Below are positions 37,148 to 48,165 of a DNA stretch of 64,000 nt, one piece after another. The notes beneath the pieces are model-generated. The model searched no databases. It was given only the letters and a program-made list of their open reading frames with translations, and had not been told where the DNA came from. How positions within the stretch are numbered: position 1 is the first letter of the stretch; every line of letters starts with the position of its first letter. A program made the position numbers and the translations under genes. Origin of the DNA: Neurospora intermedia (lineage: Eukaryota > Ascomycota > Sordariomycetes > Sordariales > Sordariaceae); contig BTPP01000003.1 of the NCBI GenBank assembly GCA_037102815.1, positions 2,480,001 through 2,544,000 of the forward strand. Reading direction: 5' to 3'.

Positions 37148-39678
37148 CTAGGATAATAGGATTCTCTAGGGATAAAATAAAAACGAATAATTTAATTTCT
37201 TCGCTATATAGTCCAATTCGTATTATAATCCTTATAAAATTGGTAATATAAATATTAATATTACTATCGGCCAACCTTAATAATCTCGGTCGGTTAAACT
37301 TTATTATTAATATTTAATTCCTTTTAACGAATTTAATATTAATAAAGCCTTTACCCATATAACCGTTATTAATTAAGACTAGGCATTATACTTTGCGTTT
37401 ACTATAAACAAAGTAAATTGAAAGGAGGATAGATTTTTCTAGTCTAACTATTATTAAATTAATAAATAATAATTCTAATATTTCTCCTATTTCCTAATCC
37501 TAATATAATTCCCTATTTAATTTAATTAGGTATCCCTCTATTTTTATATCCTTACTTTCCTCCCTACCTTTTTATAATAGTAGCCTCTACCTATAATTTA
37601 ATACAGAGGTTTAATATTTTCCGCTTTATTGGCCTTATTAATATTAATAGCTTTAATATTTATAGTATTAATAACGTTAAAATTATTACTATTACTATAG
37701 CCGTTTTAATTAATCTTCTTCTTTTTAACGCCCTCCGGAATAGGATTAATTCTAGTACCTTCAATTCCTCCCTTACTATTACTAATATTAATTAAATTCT
37801 AATACTTCTTCTAATTATAACCGATCCTACTATATTTCTAGTATTTACCTAACTCTTATCTCTTCTTTTATAACGCTTAGGGGACGAAATATTTATTAAT
37901 AACCTCGAATTTATTTAGGTCTATAAGGTCGCCGCTTTAAGAAACCGTCCTATTTTTAGAATTATTTCCTTTATTACTACTTAAATTACTATTACCGGAA
38001 AATATTAGATTGGATAGTTTCTTCTAGAAAGCTTCTTCTTTCTAACATTTAATAAACTTACCGAAGAATTTGAACTATTCTTAAAAGTCCTCGTTTCCTA
38101 AGACGTCGGACTAGTAGGTAATCGAAATCCTAAATTAATTAGTAACTTTTTAGCAGAGTAAGAAAATACGTATAGTATTACCTATACTATAATAGTCGGC
38201 GTTAAGAATAAATTTATTGGCGAAGTTTTAGAATAAAAATTTTATTTAGAGCTTCTATAAGGAACGTTTAGCTTCAACCTTTATATCTATAGTATTATAG
38301 CGGCTATCGAAATATTTAATAAAGTCCTCGGCTATTTTCTATTTCTATAGGTCGGGGTACTTATTAGCGAGGATTATCTATATATTTAGCTTAATAATAA
38401 ATATAGGAGTCTTACCTAAATAGATAAAAATATATATAAATTTATTGCGTTCGTTAAGAAAATACTACTTATTATATACCTAATATAAGCGAATCTTAAT
38501 ACGCTAAGTAATATATATAGTATTGCAGTCCTTAGCGGTTAATTCTAATATATTAAAAATATCTAAATCGGTAGATATATAGCGTTTTACACCGTTAGTA
38601 GGTTTAATATAGCTTGAGGCGCTAGAATTGCCCGGTATACTACCGCCTCTACCAAAATTACTTCTACCGTTATTACTTAAACCGCTAGAAGTAACGGAGT
38701 TTAGGTCCTTAACTATAGTATTAAAACTATTATTAATTATTTTGAAATTAATTACCTTATCCTATAACGAATAAATTTAAACTTTTAAAACAACGTTTTC
38801 GTTAAGGAGCTTTATTATTTCAATATTATAAATAATATATAAGGTTTCTTTATCTTTAAACTTATTAAACTAATTTTTAGCCTCATTTCTCCAATAAATA
38901 ACCTTATTTTAGAAGCTTCTATTAACCTAAATATAAATCTATTTGTCCGCTTCCTTCTAAAGTATATCCTAATAGTAATTATCTCGGACTTAATTAAAGG
39001 CTTCGGTAATAGCGTTAATAATAGCGCTAAAAATTAAAAGTAGCGCTAAATTAGTAGTATACTATTTAAAAATAATAGGGTATATATAGACGGGGTTAAC
39101 TACCTGAAATTTATTATAAAGGTAGGCCTACAACATTCAACGGTATTAACTATTACTATTAAAATATATAATTAATATCGCTAATTTATTATTAGTAATT
39201 AATTTATTAAAGGAGGTCGGCTAAATATTAATTCTTAAGAATATAAATTCCGGATTGTAAAAATTAAAACCCGGTAAGTAGTTAAGGGAGGGAACCTACG
39301 AACTTTGTTTAATAAAGATAGGCTAGTCTTCTACTATATTAGAATTGAAAGCTATTACTTAATCGATAATAGGGGCTTCGTTTAGGAAATTAGAATAGTT
39401 ACTAAGAATTAGAAATTCGGTTTTAATATTAGTATAATTATTAATAATTAATTTAATATCGTTATTATTTTCTAAGTAATTAAAATAGCCTTAGCCGGTA
39501 ATTATAGTAATTGAAATTGAATTTATATAGTAGCTATAATAATTATTAAAGTTATTTATAGTATTCCCCGTCCTATAAAAGCTAAACGTCGAATTAATTA
39601 ATTAATTGCTAGCCCGCTAGTTACAATAATAGATACCTTATTGTACACGCGCAATGCGATTTTGAAAGTACAATAAAC
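37148..39678 (-). pseudogene. Element A gag relic
   Basis: The minus-strand reading between element B and the right LTR shows a gag-like helical pattern near 38,100-38,420 (KYFDSRYNTIDIKVEAKRSL, then NFANKFILNADYYSIGNTI). Low-complexity sequence follows toward element B. Stops interrupt all frames. Confidence 0.6.
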
Positions 39679-39911
39679 TATTACGGGGTAAGGGTACTGT
39701 TAAGGGTAAGCTACAATATTCGTTATTGTACGAAGGAAGCAAAAAGAGAATATACGCCAGCCCGGTCTTATAGGTAGGGTTATATAGCCCGGTAGAGTAG
39801 GTTACACAGAGCTTCAATGCCCGGGCTGGCACTAGTGCTATAGCAAGGCTCAGAGCACGTAATCTACTCTGCTATAGCCTAGCACAGGGCATGTGATCTA
39901 GCCCTATAACA
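39679..39911 (-). repeat. LTR of element A (5' LTR)
   Basis: 233 bp. The final 70 bp retain CACGTAATCTACTCTGC-type sequence where the left LTR has T/A replacements. The flanking TSD CAGAC is at 39,912-39,916. Confidence 0.9.
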
Positions 39912-39916
39912 CAGAC

Positions 39917-40144
39917 AGTATTGCTATAGAGAGAATACTGGGTTCCTGAATAGGGTAAAATTAGGCCTTTTTGAGCTAGCAGTTAAAAATGACTCCAATA
40001 GGGTTTAAATAGGGTTGTACTACCCTTTTTGAACGAAATTTTAAAAGGCTAATTACTTCTGTTTATTATAAAGATATAACAATTGATATTACCCTTTTTT
40101 TAGTCCAGAAGGATACTAACCTCGAACATCCACAAAGTACTGAA
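39917..40144. other. Transition from transposon block to island 2
   Basis: Moderately AT-rich, without ORF or repeat structure that I can identify. It contains two GGGTTNNANNAGGGTT-like phrases near 39,950 and 40,005. Confidence 0.4.
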
Positions 40145-40264
40145 ATGAATCTTTCTACTTCAATAGCCTTTTTCTACTCCAATAGCCTTTTCTCCTTATC
40201 TTTTGGCTCCAATAGCCTTTTCTCCTCATCTTTTGGCTCCAACAGCCTTTTCTCCAAAAAGATG
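40145..40264 (+). repeat. 30-bp minisatellite (CTCCAATAGCCTTTTCTCCT...)
   Basis: Clear units start at 40,177, 40,207 and 40,237, with a degenerate copy upstream at about 40,160. The period is 30 bp, so an open frame runs through it. Confidence 0.85.
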
Positions 40265-40345
40265 CCTTTTCTTTATTATCTTTTTTTCTTTACCTCTATA
40301 CTTTCTATCAACTATATTAAATTCTATTCTCTCTCTCCTCGCGTA

Positions 40346-40420
40346 TACAACGGGTAGATAGTATAGTTAGTAATATAAGTACTTAATTCTATAAGGTTCC
40401 CGTTCGATTCCTTGTCGTAA
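40346..40420 (+). repeat. tRNA-like remnant, probable SINE head or RIP-mutated tRNA
   Basis: The sequence has an A-box-like part (TAGATAGTATAGTTAGTAA) and a perfect B-box-like GTTCGATTCC about 45 bp further, the spacing of a Pol III type 2 promoter. Stem pairing is poor, so it is not a functional tRNA. Short tandem repeats follow immediately. It could be the 5' head of a tRNA-derived SINE or a RIP-damaged tRNA-Asp-like copy. Confidence 0.45.
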
Positions 40421-40431
40421 TATTGTGAAAA

Positions 40432-40496
40432 ACCACCAAGAAGATGCACCACCAAGAAGATACACTACTAAGAAGATGCACTACTAAAAAGAGATG
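40432..40496 (+). repeat. 16-bp tandem repeat (ACCACCAAGAAGATGC), four units
   Basis: Units start at 40,432, 40,448, 40,464 and 40,480. The later units carry C-to-T changes (ACTACTAAGAAGATGC), and the last is 17 bp. Confidence 0.88.
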
Positions 40497-40820
40497 AACT
40501 ATTGTATTAAAAGATGCAATGGTGACTCTTTTTTCTTAGTTGTTATTTAAGGGTCGTTGCTTCCTTCTCAGACTAGAACTCATCAGGCTGTTGAAACGAT
40601 TATTGAAAAAGTGCCTTTCGTACTGTTAGCTCTGAGCTCTGTTTAGCCTTGAACAGCCTTTTTGCCCAAAAAAATCTTCTGCAACCGTGCGAAAAAAATA
40701 GGTCTGTTTCGTCAAATCAGGCTGTTTTGACCCTGTTTTGACCCTGTTCAAAAACCCGGCCTTCTCTCCATGGTGTGGGTTTCCAGCTATTGACGCATTG
40801 TGTAGCCCTAACGAAGATCT

Positions 40821-41122
40821 ATCCCTTTAACGGTGAAAATGGTCCATTTTGTGCCAAGACAGGATTTGGCCAATCGGTTGGCCTTATTTTATCCACCTTT
40901 ACATCTGTACCCATGCAGCTACCTCGATTTCACCAGCTTTTGCAGCACTTTTGTCACTGCAGAGAAAGTGAGAGCAGCTGTGGAGTAGTCAGGGGTGCCT
41001 TCGACCAATACATTCTTAGGATTTGCCAACTAACGCTGCTTGGCTGCATCAGCAAAGTCGCTAAGTACCCCAAGTCTCCAAAGTCTTGGCACAAAATGGA
41101 CCATTTTCACCGTTAAAGGGAT
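40821..41122. mobile_element. 302-bp MITE-like element with perfect 40-bp terminal inverted repeats
   Basis: 40,821-40,860 and 41,083-41,122 are exact reverse complements over 40 bp (starting ATCCCTTTAACGG, ending GTGCCAAGAC). Each arm contains the near-palindrome AAAATGGTCCATTTT. The interior has balanced composition, no RIP signature and no transposase. No clear target duplication is seen directly outside the arms. It is a non-autonomous DNA transposon or a structural inverted repeat. Confidence 0.7.
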
Positions 41123-41696
41123 GCAGTAAACCAGCTGGCTATTGCATACCAAGTATCACCCCATCCATGACCAGGTACCTGCTCACTCTGATAGTCCTTC
41201 CACTCACAACAAAGCAGACCTTCCTCACACTCAACTTTCATCAAATGCTGCGCTGGCGCTGAGCAACTGAGCCTAGATCATGCTGAATCAGTTACAGAGG
41301 TTGTAATGTGGCTTACGATTGCACTTGACTCTTTTCCCAGCTCCCGTCCGTTTGCAGTTTCGAAATGGGTATATGCAGGTGCAGGCCACCCAAAAATCGG
41401 GAAATAAAGACTGACGATAGTTTGGTCGTATTATCGATGCTTTGCAAATCTTTGCTCCTGAATTCCGAGCGTCCCCTCCTTGTAAGCATGCGGTTGACAA
41501 CATCCACCAATACAATCACCACCATTACCAAGCAATGTAGAACCAAGTAATAACAAGATGTTGAAGCTACCTAAGTCTGGTCTACTTGGTGTAATAAGCG
41601 GAATCCCAATTACACACGAGCCTGCCTCATCCGTCCCATAGCCGACGGCGATTTGGGGGGGGGGGGGGGGGGGGGCTGACCGTCTATCCACGTGTC
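41123..41696. other. 3' flank of the YTH gene, with G21 homopolymer
   Basis: No gene is recognised. A run of 21 G sits at 41,655-41,675, some 22 bp downstream of the YTH stop codon in the sense of the gene (C21 on the mRNA strand). Confidence 0.5.
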
Positions 41697-44077
41697 TTAA
41701 GGATGATAGACTAGGGGGCGCAACGGCGGAGGGTAACCTGCCATGATGGGGGCCGGCGCGGGCATTGGAAGTGGGGATACGCCAGGAAGTGTCGTCGCCA
41801 CCGTGGGGTTGAAAGGATGAAGGCGGGCCACACCAGGTATCAAACCCGGGCTCTGCGCCCGGTTGAACAGACTGATGAGCTTTCTGCCCACGACCGGTTG
41901 CAACTCGGTTCCGTCCCGCGCAATCTTGACCTCCCGGTTCGAGTTCCATGGATTCCGCAAACCCCTGGTCCGGTAGAACGGCAGCCGTATTGTCGACACC
42001 CATTCAAGCCTGAATGGCTTTCCCCAGGCCTTGGGCTCCCCGCCGACACCCTCTGTGCTCTTGACACTCGCCGTGTCTTCTTCTGAGGCTGCCTGCAAAC
42101 TGTCTTCTATGGCAACGCTGTTCAGCTCCTGACTGGTCCGGCCCACGCCTTCGTCCTCTCTCACCACTTCCCAGAAAATGGTGCCGCGTGCCGAGTCATC
42201 AATGATGCGTCCTTTGGGCGCGAACTCCGTCGCCTCGGTAGGGATTGCCTTGGGCAAGTCAACCTTGCTTGATGGCTGGGCCTTGGGTGCAAACTCGATG
42301 GCGGCCGCCGGATCGTCGTCAATGGACGAAGTCATGCGCGCATAACCGAAATATTCCCCGGATTTGTTGGCCGAGAAAATCAGATAAACATTATCTGCGT
42401 TCTGCCCGCCGTGTCAGCTGTACTCAAGCTGTGATAGTCCCATAGCTTATGGTCGGGACCTCCACACCGAACAGTGGATGGACTTTCTTACCTTGAAGGC
42501 ATTGTTGAGCGTCTCTTCGTTGTGCGACTGTGTAGCCCACACCTTGGTCCGCACACTCAGTTCAAGGTCCTCCACTGTCAGACTTTTAAGGACAAAGTAC
42601 CGGTCCCTCTGTACTGCCATGTCATGGATCACTGGTGCCGCGTTGCTCTTCGTCTCAGCATTTGAGCTCTTGGTCGGTACCGCTGCTGCCATCTCTGTAC
42701 TGCCGTTCAGTACTGTACCACCCGCACCTTCCCGAAAGCCACCGACATTCTGCGTCGAGCTTCCGGGAGGCGTGGATGCCGCCGGACCGGTGGGTGCAGT
42801 TACACCCAAGGCTCCCTCAACCGTGCTCTTCCTCAACCGGCTCACGAGTCGTACCGACTCGAACTTGGAGTCATGAAGTTTCTGTTGCGCGGCAGCGCAT
42901 GTTGCTTCGTCTTGAAAGTTGGCAAAAGCACAGTTACTCTTTGATATAAGAAATAAGGACTGGAGGCCCGGCGCCTCCTTGACGACGTGATGGACAAGTT
43001 CCATCAAGTCAGTCTGTGGAGGTAGATTCCCTATCCAAATCGCATGTCCTAAAGAAATAGGATGAACCACGTTAACACTACATCCAGCCACAAAACTATT
43101 GCTTTCGACCACTTCGAAGCCAAGTGCTTCAATAAGTGGCCATGGAGAACTTACCACTCTGCCTAGGCTTCCTCGGTGGCCCACGTACCAGTCTATGGCC
43201 CCCGTCCGGTGAAGCTGTTGCACGATCAGAATGTACCTCTCGACAAATACATGAGCAAACACTATCAACTTACCATTACCTTGCCCAACGCAGCCAACTA
43301 TTGAAGTCACTTGAGCTCCATACTGCGGTTGCACCGAGCGTGCGACACCAAAATGGGTACCTGGTGTCGCATAATGCCCCGGTATCGTTTGCCCATGAGC
43401 CTGCGGCGTCTGTCCAGCAACAGAAGCTCCTGGTTGGTAATAGTAATGCGCGTTTGGATGCGGTTGCTGGCCAACGATGACACCACTGGAAGGGTAACCA
43501 TAGTCGGCTCTGTGAGGTAGGCTGACATGCGGAGATGGCGAAATGGGTTGGCCATGATACTGTCCTATATGCTGCGACACATAGTACTGCTGCTGGTTTC
43601 CGACCCACCCAGATGTACTCCCTTGGGTGCCGTAATGGGACATTGTCATCTGGTTGGCCATATGGGAAGATGGGCCAACGATGGAGTTGTAACTTGGCTG
43701 TTGACCCGGACTGTACGGTGACGGTCGATACGGCACATGAGGAAGAGCACTGGTCATGGTCCCCATATTGAACGGCCCTGATCGACCATGTTCATGATGT
43801 GACGGTATATCCAACTGTGCAGAGAAGACATGGGGCCCATTGCTGTAATGCTGTTGCTGTTGTTGGTATTGCTGCTGCTGCTGCTGCTGCTGTGTTGCTG
43901 CTGCTGTTGAACGCCCATCGCACAGTACATGAGTGCGCTCTCAGAAGTAGTTTGACCTAGGTCTGGATTGACGGTAGCTAGTGGCGAGGCGGCTGCAGCG
44001 TCTTGTGTTGTAAAATCCGTGGACCCTGCGGACCCTGCGGACTTTGTGGGAGTGGGTTGGTCTCGTATATCACCCAT
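41697..44077 (-). CDS. RRM-YTH domain RNA-binding protein (m6A-reader type), with frame change in the N-terminal CAG tract
   Basis: Exons: from about 44,077 to 43,274; 43,214-43,155 (60 bp); 43,048-42,492; 42,401-41,697. Introns have donors GTAAGT, GTAAGT and GTAAGA. The 60-bp micro-exon reads RLVRGPPRKPRQS and leads into the RRM (GHAIWIGNLPPQTD, then SKSNCAFANF). The YTH domain follows: YFVLKSLT, WATQSHNEETLNNAFK, then VYLIFSANKSGEYFGYARM, an FWEVVRE segment, and LRNPWNSNREVKIARDGTEL. Counting from the Met at 43,814 (620 aa), the RRM is about 202-275 and YTH about 351-565; W371 and W463 are candidate aromatic-cage residues. YTH proteins bind N6-methyladenosine RNA. The N-terminus (MGDIRDQPTPTKSAGSAGST) lies in another frame, and the two frames meet in the CAG repeat near 43,870-43,910. 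That implies a 1-nt indel, a short unrecognised intron, or initiation at 43,814. Confidence 0.88.
43868..43915 (-). repeat. CAG/CAA repeat coding polyGln, site of frame change
   Basis: The gene strand reads CAACAGCAGCAGCAACA then seven CAG and more CAA/CAG. In the upstream frame the downstream part becomes polySer; in the downstream frame it is polyGln followed by HYSNGPHVFSAQLDIPSHHE. The downstream frame meets a TGA just upstream of the repeat. Confidence 0.8.
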
Positions 44078-47000
44078 AAGGATGGTAATGAATACCCAAT
44101 GGATCGGTTGTAGCTGGACTCTCGATTCTCGATTCTTCAAAGCACCAAGCTCCTGGTCAGTCCAAGAAGCTAGAACACGGAGTTAAGAACCACGTGTCGT
44201 GATCAACAGTCATAAGAGCTTCTCGAACGGAGTTGGGGTCAACAAAATCTCAAAACAATGAACTCCCAGGGAAGGGCTTCGAAGCGTGTCGTGGTGTGGA
44301 GGGGTCCCTAGGGAAATGCCAGGGCCGACTTAGTGTAGGTAGTTCGGTCGTTAGTCCAACCGGGGAAGATGCCAAACTGTTAGGTCCAGCAACGTCAAGG
44401 GTGTTATATCGATGTAGGGGGAATAAATTCAAGAAACACGACGGGCCGTGGGGGTGGGTTGTGAGGGCTCTAGAGCCCTTGCCCTTCAAAACCGATGCTC
44501 GGGGCGGATCGTCGGAAGCAGGTGCCCAATGCAGAGGCAGGAGGAATATGAGCCAGGCTCACAGGGGGTGGTGTCCTTAGCTGCTTGGTTGTCTTGCCTT
44601 TTCCATCTGTCAGGTCGCCCTGAATGCTTGCACCTGTTTCTCCGGCTAGGCTAGAACGAGCACAGGTCTACCAGCGAAGAATGGGACGAGGGAGGAGTGA
44701 AGGCAGGGTGTATCGACGAGGTGATAGGGTGGGTAGCCAAGCACGGGGCTTTCACCTTGAAGTCCACGACTGTGACGTTTTGGCAGCTTCTATGCCCAAA
44801 GTGCCACTGATTATTGTGACAAGACTCCTGGGTTCGAGTACGTGTTATAACCTGACGTTGAACAGGCGAAGTTTCGAAGCAGGGAGTGGCGTGAGGCACA
44901 ACACTACACTACATTCGGAGGGTTTGCTCTTGCTCCTCCCCTGATGGCTGGAGCTCATGTTCGCCTGCAAGACACGGTACCTCGGCGGTTCATCTCCTTC
45001 TCGGAGCTAGGCCAGCTCCGAAAGGACCCATAAGCAGGGTTTGAGTAAGCAGGCGATGCCGACTGACTGGCATCCTTACACGGCCAGACTGGGAGGGAGA
45101 ATGGGACAAGAGATCTGCACAACCGGAAAGTGGCCAAAGTCTCGGAAGTCGCAACTGTTGGACATGCAGGGCTAGTGCATGCCGGACAGGCCAGGGGCAA
45201 GGCGCACATGCATCGACAGGACGGTGGAAGAGCATGCCAGATGCGGAGGTATGGAAATCATGTTGTTTGTGGGAGGCTGAGGAGGCCTTGAAGGGTACTC
45301 TTGACGGCTCGGGGTGTTCGCATATATGGACCGGCAACCAGTGAGACGAGTTACTTGACAGGCGAAGATCTGGGCCAGACATGGACACACGGGCTCTCAC
45401 TCGGCACACCGGGTTGGAGGATATGGAGCTCGATGAGTGGGAACTTTGAAGGAAAAGAAGGCGAGATAAACAGGATGAGCGAGATGGACAGGTCATGTGG
45501 GCAAGGGGCAAGATGATGGGTTGGGGCGTTAAAACCTCTTTGACGCCGCCCTATCGCTACGCAGAAGAATGTCTGCAGGCGGAGAGTGCCGGGGCTGGGG
45601 GCAATGGGGGTTGAGAATCCGATTCAAGGCTCAATGGGAATTTCTGGACCGGAAATGTGGCATGCTACACTACACGACTAGTGTGTGTAGTGCAGTGTCG
45701 ACATGCATCGACAGGGTCCTTTGAGCCCTGGCGATGAACCGATGGAGCAAACCGTTTTTGCCACTCGGCTTTCAATGTTGCGACTTTGCGGGACACCTCC
45801 AGTGCGGTGTCGTGTGGTGAAGTCCGGAATCTATATTGATCGTCAAACAGTTCCCCGTTTTGCCCAGTGTAAGTCGCTTGGATGTGTGGTTTCCTAATCG
45901 GGCAATCTCCATGCTGTGCAGTCTTAGTCTAGACCGCAGGGTTCATGGCAGGATGGATGCCCAGGGCAGGGACAGAGAGAAGAATACTTACCTGGCAGCC
46001 GCTGCACTAGGAACACACTTGCGACAATGGCCGCACGGAGCCGCAGCTTGCCCATGGAGAGCTCGTACACATGCTTTGAGCATGAATTCAATTTCCTGAT
46101 AAACTTGGCACAGGTGCATGATATATAGTCAGCTTGGGATGTCGTAAACGCGAACTGGATCATGCCTGTGACTGTGGTCTGTAAGTTCGGGCAGAGGCAA
46201 ATGCATCAAGTCACGGGTCAACTGCACTCACTACAAACGCAATCCTCGGATTTTCAGCCTCTCATCGTCTAATCCATGGTTTCTCTGAGTTCTGCCCGGC
46301 GAGGGTGGCTACTTCCCTGGTGAGAACCTGTCAAGAGGTTAGCACGTCAGTCTGGCTCCGACGTCATCGAGACTCGCGGGTAAACTAGTACCTAGAGGTA
46401 TAGATGACAGATACGATACGTCTGTCGCGACCCTTTGAGACCCCCAGATCCCATTCAGTCAGTTGTGAGAACGGAACGCTCCGAGCCAAAATGACCGTTG
46501 AGGCAAGCCACAGTCGGCCAAGGTCCGGCTGCATTTACCATGAAAGATCCAGGGCAAGAGTTAGGTTGGATTCGTTGTGTCATATGCTCTCTACCTACAA
46601 CCACGGTCATGTGGGGCCACCCATCTGGAGGCCCGCTTCTCTTCATAGTTACACAGCACAGCCAGCTATGTCGACCTAACGACGAGTACCTACTAGTAGT
46701 GTAACTGAATAGATGGGAAGATTAGGTAGAGTTACATAGTAGAGGTGCCCTTGTGATACGAACTGATAAGATAAGGACTTTCTACCTTAAGGTAAGGCGA
46801 TTTGGGAGTTCCCGCTGTTGCAGCTACTCAAGGAACACTTCAGCTTTAATAAGTATGCAGCGAAGACTCTCCGGACACTTTCTTTCAGATAGGTGGGCAG
46901 GGGAGCACTTGATTGAATACTTTTTGTGTTGTAGATTCGTCACATTTCCTCTGTTTCGATATTCAGTCATTATCTAACCTATCTGTTCATTGACTAGTTT

Positions 47001-47380
47001 GATTTTGGGTTGTTTTTAAGATCTTCCATACATTACTGACAATATAGCATTCATCATCAGATGTACGCAGTACAAAGACTCCTTGAGCTAGAGTTTATTA
47101 GGTCCTTGGAAGAACGATAAGAGTGACGTCGAAAGGCTCAAAAGAAACGTGACGTTAGCTGAGGCGTCTTTGCCACCGCGGCGTCCACTATTGACTGCGT
47201 GTCGGCTGTACTGCGCCACATGGAGCTCAAGCCACTTGGATGGAGCCTCGACGACACTCGCAATCAAGTGACGACGGACCAATCGAACTGCTCAGCTGGG
47301 AGTCGATCTTGAGTTGCTCAGCCACGTCTCACTTCAGCGAGTGGATCAGCTGTGGCCATGCACCATCGATCATACCGACC
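44078..47380. other. 3.3-kb region upstream of the YTH gene, no protein gene recognised
   Basis: Balanced composition, with many short overlapping ORFs and no recognisable domain. On the minus strand a good donor (GTAAGT at about 45,990) follows a short open stretch starting MGKLRLRAAIVASVFL. It could be a 5'-UTR or first exon of the YTH gene, or of a small secreted peptide, but no acceptor was fixed. The region is compatible with a long promoter or leader, or with a noncoding RNA. Confidence 0.4.
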
Positions 47381-47752
47381 TACCGTATAATTTCGGGGAA
47401 TTCAGATTCCAGGTCAGGCATATATATCTGATGCCCACCTGGAAAAGGGTGCCAGATTCTGCCCGCTGCACTCTCAAAATGCCGCTTTCTGTCATGCAAA
47501 TGCCACGCAAAAGGGTGGGGGAGTCAATGATTCCAAGCGGAGGTCTGTATACACAGCCGACGACGATAATACTGGGCTTTAGAAGGACCAAGCGAATCGA
47601 CTGGAGGGTGGAGCACCTAGAATCATCCTCCTATACAGCAAGTACAGAGGGCATGAAATGTACAGATATGCTAACTAAGCCATTTTCTTTCCAGCTGGGC
47701 ACCAGGTGTATATGCCTGACCTGGAATCTGAATTCCCCGAAATTATACGGTA
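47381..47752. mobile_element. 372-bp element with perfect 44-bp inverted repeats, containing a Copia-like fragment
   Basis: 47,381-47,424 and 47,709-47,752 are exact reverse complements (starting TACCGTATAATTTCGGGG). Between them, plus-strand text near 47,578-47,690 reads RRTKRIDWRVEHL, then STEGMKCTDMLTKPF. This resembles the end of Ty1/Copia RNase H (RTKHIDxRxHxx ... ADxLTKPL). The surroundings are not RIP-mutated. Either an inverted duplication formed around a Copia scrap, or a MITE-like element captured it. Confidence 0.6.
47578..47690 (+). pseudogene. Ty1/Copia polyprotein C-terminal fragment (RNase H tail)
   Basis: TKRIDWRVEHL and CTDMLTKPF, at roughly the spacing seen at the end of Copia pol. 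It is about 38 residues, with no other Copia domain around it. Confidence 0.45.
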
Positions 47753-48127
47753 TATGAGGACCTTGTCCGAGTTCCTTCGCCGCTTTCAAATCGTTGATAA
47801 TCAACACATTGTTGTCTTCCATAGCGTGAAGAAGCCGTGGAGGTAGCAAGGAAGGTTTAGCGACAGTCATGAATCGCCTCTTGAATCTTTGTGTACACTA
47901 ATGATGCATTTCCGGCTCAACCGACGGTTACCTAGAAGGCCTGACAAGCTGTAATATAGAAGACAAAAAAGAAGAAGATTAAGAGGGGTTGTTACGTCGG
48001 GAAAGGAACATTGGGTACCCGAAGGAGATGATAGGCCAGCCGCGACTGGATGTCGTTCTGATTCAGTGTGTGGCATAGTAACCTTCATCAACCCAATCGC
48101 CAAGCCCGAGTCCGGATAATGCAGTGA

Positions 48128-48165
<38 letters not shown>

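Noticed and set aside
40775-41116. 113-codon open frame covering the inverted-repeat element
   Set aside because: It runs through both inverted arms of a MITE-like element, has no recognisable domain and no gene-like context.
42447-43814. YTH gene read as one uninterrupted 455-codon frame
   Set aside because: The frame between about 43,050 and 43,273 is intronic; two GTAAGT introns around a 60-bp exon restore the RRM lead-in GPPRKPRQSGHAIW.
44820-44860. GGGTTCGAGTAC as a tRNA B box
   Set aside because: No A box at suitable distance and no cloverleaf pairing.
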